From the NCBI GenBank assembly GCA_942493305.1, contig OW818686.1:2666001-2730000 (forward strand): a stretch of 64,000 nt of DNA. Reading direction: 5' to 3'. Positions within the stretch are counted from its first letter, which is position 1, and each line of letters starts with the position of its first letter. This stretch comes from UBA7672 sp030824255 (GTDB taxonomy: Bacteria; Pseudomonadota; Alphaproteobacteria; Caulobacterales; Hyphomonadaceae). The notes under the pieces were generated by a model that was not told the origin of the DNA, did not search any database, and saw nothing but the letters and a program-made list of their open reading frames with translations. Shown here piece after piece: positions 33,478 through 41,149 of this stretch. The position numbers and the translations under genes are program-made.

Positions 33478-34715
33478 TTGCGTTCCAGCGCAGCCACGAT
33501 CTCGATATGCGCCGACCAGAGAAATTGGTCCACCGGCGTCACATTCGTCACGCGCCAGCCCGCCTGCGTCATCACCTTCAGGTCACGTGCGAAGGTTGTC
33601 GCATTGCACGACACCATCGCGATCCGTTTCAGCGTCGATGCCGCCAGCTCGCGCGTCTGCGCCTCCGCGCCAGCACGCGGCGGATCGATCACGGCGGCGT
33701 CGAACCGTTGCAGCTCTGCGCGGGTCAGCGGCTGACGGAACAGGTCGCGCTTCGCTGTGGTGATGGGCTTCAGGCCCGATGTCTTGCGTGCTGCCAGCTG
33801 CAATGACGCCAGCGCCGCTTCCTCGCTTTCAACTGCATGAACGGTCGCCGTCGCCGCCAGCGGCAGGCTGAACGTGCCCGCCCCCGCGAACAGGTCTACA
33901 ACCTTGCGCGCGTTGCCGATGGCGCCCTGCACAAGACCAAGCATCGCCGCCTCGCTCTCGCGGCACGCCTGCAGGAAACCGCCCGGCGGCGGCGAAAGGT
34001 CCGCATTGCCCATGCGCAGCAGCGGCGCGACGCGTTCCATCTCCACGCTGCCATTCAGCGACAGGCGCGCCAACCCGATCTGCCCCGCCACCTGAACCAG
34101 CCGCGCGCGAGAGTCTGCGTTCAGGCCTTTCTCCACGCCCGTCAGCGCCACGTCGAACCCGGTCAGCGTCTCCGTCGCCGTGATCGTCAGCGCATCTTTC
34201 TGTGTCGCCGCCAAGCGCACCAGCGGCTCCAGCTTCGGTATCAGCGCCAGAACGCCCGGCGTCACCACGGCGCAATCGCTCACGCCCACAATGTGATGGC
34301 TGCGCTTGCCGTGAAACCCGATCACGATCTCCCTGCCGCGCCTGTGCGCCGCAAACACCGCGCGGCGGCGGTTGGCGGGCCGTACCGTCACGACATCTTC
34401 AACCGGCACATCAAGTCCCTGATACGACAGCGCCGTCACGACCAGCTCGCGCTTGAAGGCGAGATACCGGTCCACCGGCATGTGCTGCAGCGTGCAGCCG
34501 CCGCATTCACCATACTGGCTGCATTGCGCTGGCAGTCGTTGCGGGTCGGGCGTGAGGATGCGGATCACGCGCGCGCGATCACCTTGCACCTCCGCCTCGA
34601 CCGTTTCGCCGGGCAGGGCGAGCGGCACAAAGACCTGCCGGCCTTCATGTTCGGCCACGCCATCGCCCTGCGCCCCAAGGCGCAGGATGGTCAATGTTGT
34701 GGGCTGTTCGGTCAT
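33474..34715 (-). CDS. TrmA/RlmCD-family 23S rRNA or tRNA m5U methyltransferase
   Basis: This 413-residue protein has an N-terminal TRAM-like region and the iron-sulphur cysteines CSQYGECGGCTLQH, with a fourth candidate in VSDCAVV. The SAM motif is VDLFAGAGTFSLPLA, the DPPRAGAE loop follows, and the catalytic Cys lies in VSCNATTFARDL. It would methylate uridine C5 in rRNA (RlmD/RlmC) or tRNA (TrmA). The [4Fe-4S] ligands favour the RlmD-like branch, but target choice cannot be settled from sequence. It is the first gene of a two-gene unit with hrpB and is divergent from modB. Confidence 0.92.
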   Translation of the reverse strand: MTEQPTTLTILRLGAQGDGVAEHEGRQVFVPLALPGETVEAEVQGDRARVIRILTPDPQRLPAQCSQYGECGGCTLQHMPVDRYLAFKRELVVTALSYQGLDVPVEDVVTVRPANRRRAVFAAHRRGREIVIGFHGKRSHHIVGVSDCAVVTPGVLALIPKLEPLVRLAATQKDALTITATETLTGFDVALTGVEKGLNADSRARLVQVAGQIGLARLSLNGSVEMERVAPLLRMGNADLSPPPGGFLQACRESEAAMLGLVQGAIGNARKVVDLFAGAGTFSLPLAATATVHAVESEEAALASLQLAARKTSGLKPITTAKRDLFRQPLTRAELQRFDAAVIDPPRAGAEAQTRELAASTLKRIAMVSCNATTFARDLKVMTQAGWRVTNVTPVDQFLWSAHIEIVAALERK

Positions 34716-34822
34716 TGCGGCGCTTCAAGCAGGTTCCGGCATCATTTGCCAGTCTCGCCTTATCGGGGAATTCGTACTTCGCCGCGACAAGAACGGTCTT
34801 GAGGGCGCATGACTCCCACGAC

Positions 34823-35521
34823 ATGGTGCGCGCGATGCTGACGGCCGATGAACTTCAGATCCTGTCCACCAGCCTAGGCGTCGCCGGGCGCGCCGTCCTG
34901 TTTTCGCTGCCGGTCGCGATCGCTTTCGCGTGGGCGCTCTCGCGCCCGAAATTCCCGGCCAGGTCGCTTCTGGATACGATCGCCCACCTGCCGCTGGTTC
35001 TGCCGCCTGTGCTCGTCGGCTATCTCCTTCTGCTTGGCCTCGGCGCGCAAAGCCCGCTTGGCGCGTGGCTGAAATCCACCTTTGGCGTCCAGCTGGCGCT
35101 CACCGCCGACGGCGCCGCCGTGGCGACTGCCGTCATGGCGTTCCCGCTCATGGTGCGCGCCATTCGCCTGTCGTTCGAGGCGACGGAGCCGGGCCTGTTC
35201 GAGGCGGCCTCCGTTCTGCGGGCCAGCCCCTGGGATCGTTTCTGGTCGATGACTCTGCCGCTGGCATGGCCGGGCGTTCTCGCGGGGGCGGTCACCGCTT
35301 TCGCGGCGGGCCTTGGCGAGTTCGGCGCCGTCATCACGTTCGCGTCCAATGTCGAAGGCGAAACACAGACCCTGCCGCTCGCCATCAATGCGGCGCTCAA
35401 CACGCCGGGGCGAGATGATGCCGCTTTCCGGCTGGCGCTGATCTCGCTGGTTGCCGCAATCGTCGGCCTCGTGCTGGCAGAGATGCTGCAGCAATGGGCC
35501 CGGCGGAGGCTTGAGGCGTGA
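34823..35521 (+). CDS. modB: Molybdate ABC transporter permease ModB
   Basis: This 232-residue integral membrane protein has five or more helices. The permease signature EAASVLRASPWDRFWSMTLP (the EAA loop that contacts the ATPase) is followed by GLGEFGAVITFASN, typical of ModB/CysU-type permeases. The start at 34823 gives the usual family length; ATG at 34835 is also possible. Its TGA overlaps the GTG of modC. It is the first gene of an unusual modB-modC-modA order (modABC is usual). Confidence 0.92.
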   Translation: MVRAMLTADELQILSTSLGVAGRAVLFSLPVAIAFAWALSRPKFPARSLLDTIAHLPLVLPPVLVGYLLLLGLGAQSPLGAWLKSTFGVQLALTADGAAVATAVMAFPLMVRAIRLSFEATEPGLFEAASVLRASPWDRFWSMTLPLAWPGVLAGAVTAFAAGLGEFGAVITFASNVEGETQTLPLAINAALNTPGRDDAAFRLALISLVAAIVGLVLAEMLQQWARRRLEA

Positions 35522-36516
35522 CGCTGAAGCTTCGTCAAGCTGTCGTTCGCCGGGGCGGTTTCCGGCTTGCCGCCGATTTCGAGTTGGCGATGGAAGGCGT
35601 GACGGTCGTGTTCGGCCCGTCCGGCTCGGGCAAGTCGTCTCTGTTGTCCGCTATCGCCGGCCTGCACAAGCTAGAAACCGGTGCGATAACATTCAACGGC
35701 CGCGTGCTGGAAGACGTGCGCAATCGGTTGCGCGTTCCGTCGCATGAACGCGGCATTGGCCTCGTTTTCCAGGATGCGCGGCTGTTTCCGCATCTCAGCG
35801 TGAAAGGCAATCTGGACTACGCCGAAAACCGGCGCCCTGCCGCGCGTAACGCGCCCATCGTGATCGAAATCTCCCGGCGCCTGCAGATAGAGAGCCTGCT
35901 CAATCGCCGCGTAAGAAACCTGTCCGGCGGCGAAAAGACCCGTGTTGCGCTGGCCCGCGCCATTGTTTCCGCGCCAGAGCTTCTGCTGCTGGATGAGCCT
36001 TTCTCCGCACTGGATGGCCTGCGCCGCCGCGAATTCCTCGTGCTCCTGCGCGAACTGTCCCACGAACAGAACCTGCCGATGGTCGTCGTGACCCACCAGA
36101 TCGACGACGCTGCTGAAATGGCCAGTCAGGTCGTCATGGTGCGGGATGGCCGCGTCGTGGCGCACGGATCGGCTGCCGATGTGATGGCTCAGCCCGAGTT
36201 CACAGCGCTTCTGGACAGGCGTGATCTTGGCGTGCGCCTCCCGGCGTCGGCCATCTCGGCGCGCAACACCGAGGGCGTCTGGGTGCGCGCTGACAGCGTG
36301 CTGATTGCCTCGGAAGAGCCGCGCGGCATCTCGGCTCGTCACATCTGGCGCGGTAAGGTGGCGTCGATCGTGCGCGAGACGGCGGGCAGTGTGCTGGTTT
36401 CTCTTGCCACGGAAGCGGGTTATATTTTTGCACGTATAACGCCTGAAGCGCTTTCAGACTTGGGTCTGCAAGAGGGGCAGGCAGCTTGGGCGGTCGTCAA
36501 AGCCCACGCCCTCTGA
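35518..36516 (+). CDS. modC: Molybdate ABC transporter ATP-binding protein ModC
   Basis: This 332-residue ABC ATPase has Walker A FGPSGSGKSSLL, Q-loop FQDARLFPH, signature LSGGEKTRVALARA, Walker B LLLLDEPFSALD and switch THQ. A C-terminal TOBE/Mop-like domain (about 255-330) binds oxyanions and regulates ModC. GTG at 35518 overlaps the modB stop. It energises molybdate import with ModB and ModA. A ModE-type inverted repeat lies within its 3' end (36419-36440), upstream of modA. Confidence 0.94.
   Translation: MTLKLRQAVVRRGGFRLAADFELAMEGVTVVFGPSGSGKSSLLSAIAGLHKLETGAITFNGRVLEDVRNRLRVPSHERGIGLVFQDARLFPHLSVKGNLDYAENRRPAARNAPIVIEISRRLQIESLLNRRVRNLSGGEKTRVALARAIVSAPELLLLDEPFSALDGLRRREFLVLLRELSHEQNLPMVVVTHQIDDAAEMASQVVMVRDGRVVAHGSAADVMAQPEFTALLDRRDLGVRLPASAISARNTEGVWVRADSVLIASEEPRGISARHIWRGKVASIVRETAGSVLVSLATEAGYIFARITPEALSDLGLQEGQAAWAVVKAHAL
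36419..36440. promoter_or_regulatory. ModE-box-like inverted repeat inside modC, upstream of modA
   Basis: GTTATA (36419-36424) and TATAAC (36435-36440) form a perfect six-base inverted repeat with a ten-base AT-rich spacer. This resembles ModE/MopA sites, whose arms are CGTTATAT and ATATAACG. It lies 88 bases before the modA start, inside codons of the ModC C-terminus, in a locally AT-rich dip. It could give modA its own molybdate-repressed promoter. No modE gene is in the window. Confidence 0.5.
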
Positions 36517-36527
36517 GGGATCGGCAC

Positions 36528-37331
36528 ATGAAGATCGTCTTGCGTACGCTGGCCACGGTCTGCGCCGCTATCGCACTCTCCGCCTGCACGCCTGCGCCCG
36601 CTGAAGTGCCTTCCGAAGCCTCCTCCGAAGAAAGGGGCCCCGTCGTTTTCGCCGCCGCCAGTCTCACCGACGTTCTTGGCGAGATTGGCGATCTCTATGA
36701 AGCCGCCGGCAACCCCGCGCCGCGCTTCAGCTTCGCCGCCAGTTCCGCTTTGGCCAGGCAGGTGGAACAGGGCGCTGAAGCGGATGTCTTCTTCTCGGCG
36801 GATGAAGACTGGATGGACTATCTCACGGACAGGAACCTGATTGACCCCACGACGCGCAGGGCTGTTCTCACCAATACGCTCGTGCTGGCTGCTCCCGCCA
36901 AGGCGCCATTCCAGCTCGACATCGTCCCCGGCATGGACCTCGCTGGCGCTTTGAAGGGCGGCCGGCTCTCACTTGCCGATCCGAACAGCGTTCCGGCTGG
37001 AAAATACGCCCGCGCGGCGCTTGAACAGCTGGGGGTATGGGCGTCCGTCGAAGCCAGCGTCGTCCGCGCCGAAAATGTCCGCGCCGCCCTCCGCTTCATC
37101 GAAACGGGCGATGCCGCTGCCGGCATCGTCTACGGCACAGATGCAAAGGCGGCCGCCCGCAACGTGATCGTCGTGGGAACTTTCCCGGAAGGCTCGCACA
37201 CCTTGATTAGCTATCCAGCAGCGGTGCTTGCAGGAAAAGCCAGCGGACCGGGCCAGTCATTCCTCGACTTCCTGAATGAAGATGCTGCGCGCAGGGTCTT
37301 TGCCCAGGCGGGCTTCGGCGCCGCTCCATAG
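36528..37331 (+). CDS. modA: Molybdate-binding protein ModA (lipoprotein form)
   Basis: This 267-residue periplasmic binding protein opens with VVFAAASLTDVLGEIGDLYE, then SFAASSALARQVEQGAEADVFFSADEDWMDYL and LADPNSVPAGKYARAAL. The Ser, Asn-Ser and Tyr regions that hold the oxyanion are present. It has a lipobox (IALSAC, Cys20) instead of a plain signal peptide, so it is probably membrane-tethered. That is more usual in Gram-positive bacteria. GAGGGA precedes the ATG at 36528. It comes last in the modBCA order. Confidence 0.92.
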   Translation: MKIVLRTLATVCAAIALSACTPAPAEVPSEASSEERGPVVFAAASLTDVLGEIGDLYEAAGNPAPRFSFAASSALARQVEQGAEADVFFSADEDWMDYLTDRNLIDPTTRRAVLTNTLVLAAPAKAPFQLDIVPGMDLAGALKGGRLSLADPNSVPAGKYARAALEQLGVWASVEASVVRAENVRAALRFIETGDAAAGIVYGTDAKAAARNVIVVGTFPEGSHTLISYPAAVLAGKASGPGQSFLDFLNEDAARRVFAQAGFGAAP

Positions 37332-37485
37332 CCGGAAACGCAGGGGTACCTCCCGCCAAAGTGAAGATTTTTTCGCATGGCGGGTGTCGATTCCGCTACG
37401 GCGCCCCCGTTGCCGTGCGCGGCAAGCTCACACACTATCCGCGCGAACCTGCGCCGCGACAGAATGGCGCCTACGGGAGGAATCC

Positions 37486-39513
37486 ATGAAGCGTTCTCAC
37501 AAGCTCGGATTGCTGGGGTTGGGTATTGCCGGGGCCGTGTCGGTCATCGCGCTGACCGCGACAGCGGCGCCGGGCGCCGTGAAGCTGGTCGGCACCCGCG
37601 TCGACAATTTCATGCTGCCTGACCAGACAGGCATGGGCCATGAGCTCTTTTACTACAAGCAGGCCCCGGCCGTGGTGATCGTCTCCGCAGCGCTGGGCGA
37701 CGACACATCCAAGAAGGCTGCGGCCGAGCTTGCGAAGCTTCGCACGCAGTATGAGGGCAAAGGCGTCCACTTCCTCATGCTGAACTCCTCGCAGGACGAC
37801 AGCCGCGACGAAATCATGAAGCAGGCTGCTGACCTCGGCGTGCCTATGCTCGCCGATGAGTTGCAGCTGGTCGGACGCTCGCTGGGCGTGACCAAGACGG
37901 GCGAAGCCTTCGTCGTCAATCCGAAGACCTGGACCATCGCCTATCACGGCCCCGTCGCCGACAAGGCTGCCGGCGTCGCAGGCGCGCTTGATGCGCTGTT
38001 GGCCGGCAAGGCCCCCACGGTCACGGAAGCTTCGATCAAGGGCAAGTCGATTGCCTTCCCGGATCGCGCCAAGGCGCCGGACTGGAAGAAGATCTCCTAC
38101 GCTAAGGATGTCGCGCCGATCCTCGCCGAGAAATGCGTCGTCTGCCACACGCAGGGCGGCATGGGCCCGTTCGCGATGGACAAGTACGAGACCGTCAAGA
38201 CGATGGCTCCGATGATCCGCGAGTCGCTGCGCACCAAGCGCATGCCTCCGTTCCACTCGGACGCGCACTGGGGCAATTGGTCGAACGACATGCTGCTCTC
38301 GAACGAGCAGATCAAGACCGTGGTCAACTGGGTGGAAGCCGGCGCGCCGCGCGGCGATGGTGGCGACCCGCTTGCTGAAAAGAAATACGTGCCGCCGGAG
38401 TGGCCGCTCGGCCAACCGGACGCGATTGTCGAGATTCCTGCCTTCGACGTGCCGGAGAGCGGCTACATCGACTATCAAGAGCGTTCGGTCGACGCCAAGC
38501 TTACGGAAGGCAAGTGGCTGAAGGCGACGGCCTGGGCTGGCTCTTCGCCGGCTGTCCACCACGCGCTTGCGGGCTGGATTCCGGAAGTGCGCGAAGACGG
38601 CAAGGGCTTCTCGTGGAACACCTCGCTCGGCGGCTACGGTCCGGGTGGCGAGGCGAACCTCACGCCAGCCGACACCGGCATCTACATCCCGCCGGGCGGC
38701 TCCTATGCCTACCAGATGCACTACACGAGCAACGGCAAGAAGGTCACCGACAAGACGAAAGTCGGATATTACTTCTACAAAGAACCGCCCAAGAACATCC
38801 TGCGCCAGACCAGCGTGACGGATTTCTCGCTGGAAATTCCGGCGGGGGCGTCTCGCCACCACGAGACGGCGTACCTGATCTTCCCGGATGACGCGGAAAT
38901 CTTCGGGACGCAGCCGCACTGCCACTCGCGCTGCTATTCGACCAAGCTGACCATCCGCTATCCGGACGGTCGCGAGGAAGTTCTGCTGAACCAGCCGCGC
39001 TATGACTTTGGCTGGCAGCGTGAATACCACTTTGAACCGATGCTTGCGGTTCCGAAGGGGTCGATGATGATTGCCGACTACGTGTTCGACAACTCGGAGC
39101 AGAACCCCGCGAACCCCGATCCCAAGCACAAGGTCACGTTCGGCGAGCAGACCTCGGAAGAGATGCTGTTCACGTTCATGCGCTTCCGCTTCAAGAACGA
39201 GACGGTCGACAACCGCCGCGACGACCTGATGAAAGAGCTGCAGACCTCGGTTGTCTTCGGCGCCTTCGACGACGACCGCAATGGCGAGATCACGACTGTC
39301 GAGCTTCGCAACGATCCGCGGTTCGGCGCGCTGAAGGGCTATATCGGCATGGTGGATGCGAACAAGAACGGCACCCTCAACATCGCCGAATGGACCAACG
39401 CGATGAACATCATGCAGAACATGCGCAATCGCCCCGGCGCTGCGCCTGCCGCTGGCGCGCCCAAGCCTGACGCGGGCGCCGAAGCGATGGTGAACAACGT
39501 CACCGGACAGTAG
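37486..39513 (+). CDS. Redoxin-like / cytochrome c / copper monooxygenase (PHM-DBH type) / EF-hand fusion protein
   Basis: This 675-residue exported protein (signal about 1-28) has at least four parts. A redoxin-like fold (about 30-170) has no Cys at the usual active site. A haem-binding segment has EKCVVCHTQGGMGP (C217, C220, H221). A copper type II ascorbate-dependent monooxygenase region (about 315-570) has H358-H359, H412, H478-x-H480 and M560, which line up with the CuH (HHH) and CuM (HHM) ligands of peptidylglycine and dopamine monooxygenases. Two EF-hand loops lie at 595-606 and 624-635. GGGAGG precedes the ATG at 37486. It probably hydroxylates a small periplasmic molecule with electrons from the haem; the substrate is unknown. 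Confidence 0.82.
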   Translation: MKRSHKLGLLGLGIAGAVSVIALTATAAPGAVKLVGTRVDNFMLPDQTGMGHELFYYKQAPAVVIVSAALGDDTSKKAAAELAKLRTQYEGKGVHFLMLNSSQDDSRDEIMKQAADLGVPMLADELQLVGRSLGVTKTGEAFVVNPKTWTIAYHGPVADKAAGVAGALDALLAGKAPTVTEASIKGKSIAFPDRAKAPDWKKISYAKDVAPILAEKCVVCHTQGGMGPFAMDKYETVKTMAPMIRESLRTKRMPPFHSDAHWGNWSNDMLLSNEQIKTVVNWVEAGAPRGDGGDPLAEKKYVPPEWPLGQPDAIVEIPAFDVPESGYIDYQERSVDAKLTEGKWLKATAWAGSSPAVHHALAGWIPEVREDGKGFSWNTSLGGYGPGGEANLTPADTGIYIPPGGSYAYQMHYTSNGKKVTDKTKVGYYFYKEPPKNILRQTSVTDFSLEIPAGASRHHETAYLIFPDDAEIFGTQPHCHSRCYSTKLTIRYPDGREEVLLNQPRYDFGWQREYHFEPMLAVPKGSMMIADYVFDNSEQNPANPDPKHKVTFGEQTSEEMLFTFMRFRFKNETVDNRRDDLMKELQTSVVFGAFDDDRNGEITTVELRNDPRFGALKGYIGMVDANKNGTLNIAEWTNAMNIMQNMRNRPGAAPAAGAPKPDAGAEAMVNNVTGQ

Positions 39514-39538
39514 TAGCTTCGCTTTTCACGAGAACTGG

Positions 39539-39570
39539 AGCCCCGCCGGCGCACGCCTGCGGGGCTTTTT
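39539..39570 (+). terminator. Rho-independent terminator after the monooxygenase gene
   Basis: AGCCCCGC (39539-39546) pairs with GCGGGGCT (39559-39566), followed by TTTTT. It lies 26 bases after the stop codon of the copper monooxygenase gene. This is a clear intrinsic terminator. Confidence 0.88.
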
Positions 39571-39831
39571 CGTTGCAAAGCCACATCGGTGTTTTATTTC
39601 ACCGCGCGGATTGGAAGGTTATTCCAGCGCGATATGTGGTACTCGAACGCGTCGGGGCAGGGACACGCGGACGTAAGGCTGAACAAGGACGGGTCTTTCG
39701 CCATCCCAGGCGGGGCCTTGAGCGATGCATATGGCAGCCCGGACTGCGCTTTCCGGTTGCGGCCTTGCACGCCTTGATCCACGCCCTGCGGCCCGCGTCG
39801 GTAATGCCCGCGCTCGGTACTGGAGACTGCA
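39571..39831. other. Intergenic region before the single-domain response regulator
   Basis: Apart from the terminator at its left side, the 318 bases between 39514 and 39831 hold no gene I can support. A 62-residue frame at 39589-39777 has no ribosome site or recognisable sequence. A GGAG at 39822-39825 is the probable ribosome site of the regulator that follows. Confidence 0.5.
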
Positions 39832-40215
39832 TTGAGCGCTGAAATTCCGTCCGCCACTGGCCAATCGCTTGTCGTGCTTGCCGTCGATGACGATGTGCTC
39901 GTCCAGATGAACACCGTCGCCATGCTTGAGGATCTCGGCCACAGCGTGCTGGAGGCCTCCAATGGCGCCGAGGCTCTGGACGTCTTCCGCGCCAATCCGA
40001 ATATCCAGCTGCTCATCACAGATCAGGCGATGCCGCACATGACCGGCAAGGATCTCGCCATTGCCGTCGCAAAGGAACGGCCCGGCCTGCCGATCATCAT
40101 CGCGACGGGCTATTCGGAACTTCCGGCCGGCATGACGGTGGACGCCGTGCGCCTGTCCAAGCCGTTCGACATGGATGATCTTGCCAAAGCCATCGGCAAG
40201 GCCACAGCGGGCTAA
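39832..40215 (+). CDS. Single-domain response regulator
   Basis: This 127-residue receiver-only protein has acidic pocket VDDDV, a phospho-acceptor Asp in LLITDQAMPHMTG, the switch IIIATGYSE and Lys in LSKPFDMDDL. It has no output domain, so it probably acts in a phosphorelay or by protein contact. It starts at TTG 39832, with GGAG six bases upstream. No ATG before the acidic pocket is in frame. It resembles the receivers of FixJ/CheY-like single-domain regulators in alphaproteobacteria; its kinase is unknown. Confidence 0.88.
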   Translation: MSAEIPSATGQSLVVLAVDDDVLVQMNTVAMLEDLGHSVLEASNGAEALDVFRANPNIQLLITDQAMPHMTGKDLAIAVAKERPGLPIIIATGYSELPAGMTVDAVRLSKPFDMDDLAKAIGKATAG

Positions 40216-40221
40216 GCCGCC

Positions 40222-40515
40222 TCAGTAGTCCGGGAAATACTCGGTGCCGAGATAGGCGATGTCGAAGTGGCGCAGGTTGTAGTCGATGAACCGCGCCGCG
40301 TGCTTTTCCGCTTCTTCGCTGGTCGGAAAGCGCCGTGATCCCAGCCAGGTGCCGTCGCCCAGTGGCAGTGCCCCCTGCTCACGCGCCAGATGCGCGTGGC
40401 GGTTCGGAACGGCCCAGCGATTGCGCCAGTGCCCGAGATCGTTGTCAGTGGTTTCAGTGACCGGCGCGGGGCGCTCGATCGTCGTCGCACCGGGAACCTG
40501 AGCGTCTTGCGTCAC
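40222..40515 (-). CDS. Small hypothetical protein (97 residues)
   Basis: This is a small soluble protein with an acidic, proline-containing N-terminal half. The aromatic C-terminal half reads GTWLGSRRFPTSEEAEKHAARF and ends TEYFPDY. I do not recognise a family. The GTG at 40515 is chosen because longer versions run into the tRNA-Asn gene. It converges with the response regulator; stops are six bases apart. It lies directly behind tRNA-Asn on the same strand, so it might be read through from the tRNA promoter. Confidence 0.6.
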   Translation of the reverse strand: MTQDAQVPGATTIERPAPVTETTDNDLGHWRNRWAVPNRHAHLAREQGALPLGDGTWLGSRRFPTSEEAEKHAARFIDYNLRHFDIAYLGTEYFPDY

Positions 40516-40542
40516 AGCCGGTCCCCCGGGGGGAAAGAATGG

Positions 40543-40615
40543 CTCCCTGAGCTGGACTCGAACCAGCGACAATTCGATTAACAGTCGAATGCTCTACCAA
40601 CTGAGCTATCAGGGA
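40543..40615 (-). tRNA. tRNA-Asn (GTT)
   Basis: On the minus strand a cloverleaf folds from 40615 to 40543: acceptor stem TCCCTGA/TCAGGGA, D-arm with AGCTCAGTTGGTAGAGC, anticodon loop CTGTTAA (GTT) and T-arm GGTTCGAGTCC. Discriminator G is followed by an encoded CCA (40542-40540). All stems pair. Confidence 0.97.
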
Positions 40616-40758
40616 GCACGGTTGGAGGCGGGGGTATAGCTCCCGAGTTTTACCGGTTCAATAGCGTCGTGCGGTTTCATCGCGCAAAAGCGACGCGCCC
40701 GGCCTCAGATCTGTGAAAAATTTGGGAAATCCCGAAAAACCCGAACCCAAAGAGAAGG

Positions 40759-40840
40759 GCGGGAGCCAGAGGCTCCCGCAAAGGCGTTTGGGTGATGGTG
40801 GGGTGTCTTCAAGGGAAGACAGGTCGACATTCGCCCGACT
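40759..40840 (-). ncRNA. Candidate structured small RNA downstream of a CtrA box
   Basis: Read on the minus strand from the CtrA box, this stretch forms a GTCTTC/GAAGAC stem-loop. An unpaired C-rich segment (ACCCCACCATCACCC) follows, then a nine-base-pair GC hairpin (40779-40759) and CCCTTCTCTTT. Two hairpins around a C-rich single strand is a common layout of alphaproteobacterial trans-acting sRNAs. No coding potential is seen. The alternative is simply a tRNA-Cys terminator region. Confidence 0.35.
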
Positions 40841-40843
40841 CGG

Positions 40844-40858
40844 TTAACGAGGGGTTAA
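40844..40858. promoter_or_regulatory. Perfect CtrA-type binding site TTAA-N7-TTAA
   Basis: TTAA at 40844-40847 and TTAA at 40855-40858 with exactly seven bases between them is the full consensus of the alphaproteobacterial cell-cycle regulator CtrA. It is about 72 bases downstream of tRNA-Cys and far from any protein start. Its likely target is therefore an RNA on either strand, or it binds without transcription. Confidence 0.55.
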
Positions 40859-40929
40859 AATCTTCATCAATCGCGGAAACTCTTGATTTACCCTGGTAAG
40901 CAGCCGTGCCGGCTACGTTAGGGATTTGG

Positions 40930-41000
40930 AGGCCTCGCCCGGAATCGAACCGGGGTGCAAGGATTTGCAGTCCTCTGCGTCACCACTCCGCCACGAGGCC
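40930..41000 (-). tRNA. tRNA-Cys (GCA)
   Basis: The minus-strand cloverleaf runs from 41000 to 40930: acceptor stem GGCCTCG/CGAGGCC, anticodon loop CTGCAAA (GCA) and T-arm GGTTCGATTCC. Discriminator T is followed by an encoded CCA (40929-40927). Length 71 is normal for tRNA-Cys. Confidence 0.97.
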
Positions 41001-41149
41001 TCATGCGAACCGTCGCTGGCGGAGCGGCGGCCGATCGTCTTGGGTAGTTCGGGCGCGTTGCGCGGTGTGGTGCGTATGCTAAGAGCCCCGCACGCACAAG
41101 ACCCCGGGGTCACCCCGGCGATTCTGCAATATGAGATAGGGGCCTGTTC

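Larger units (their letters stand above)
40616..40929. other. Intergenic region between tRNA-Asn and tRNA-Cys with CtrA box and hairpins
   Basis: There is no protein gene in these 314 bases. They contain a perfect TTAA-N7-TTAA at 40844-40858, a hairpin GTCTTC-AAGG-GAAGAC at 40805-40820 and a strong hairpin GCGGGAGCC-AGA-GGCTCCCGC at 40759-40779. The first sequence after tRNA-Cys on the minus strand lies here, so the strong hairpin could also end that tRNA transcript. Confidence 0.6.

Noticed and set aside
39589..39777. 62-residue frame between the monooxygenase and the response regulator
   Set aside because: No ribosome site, no motif, and it begins just after a terminator; random-looking.
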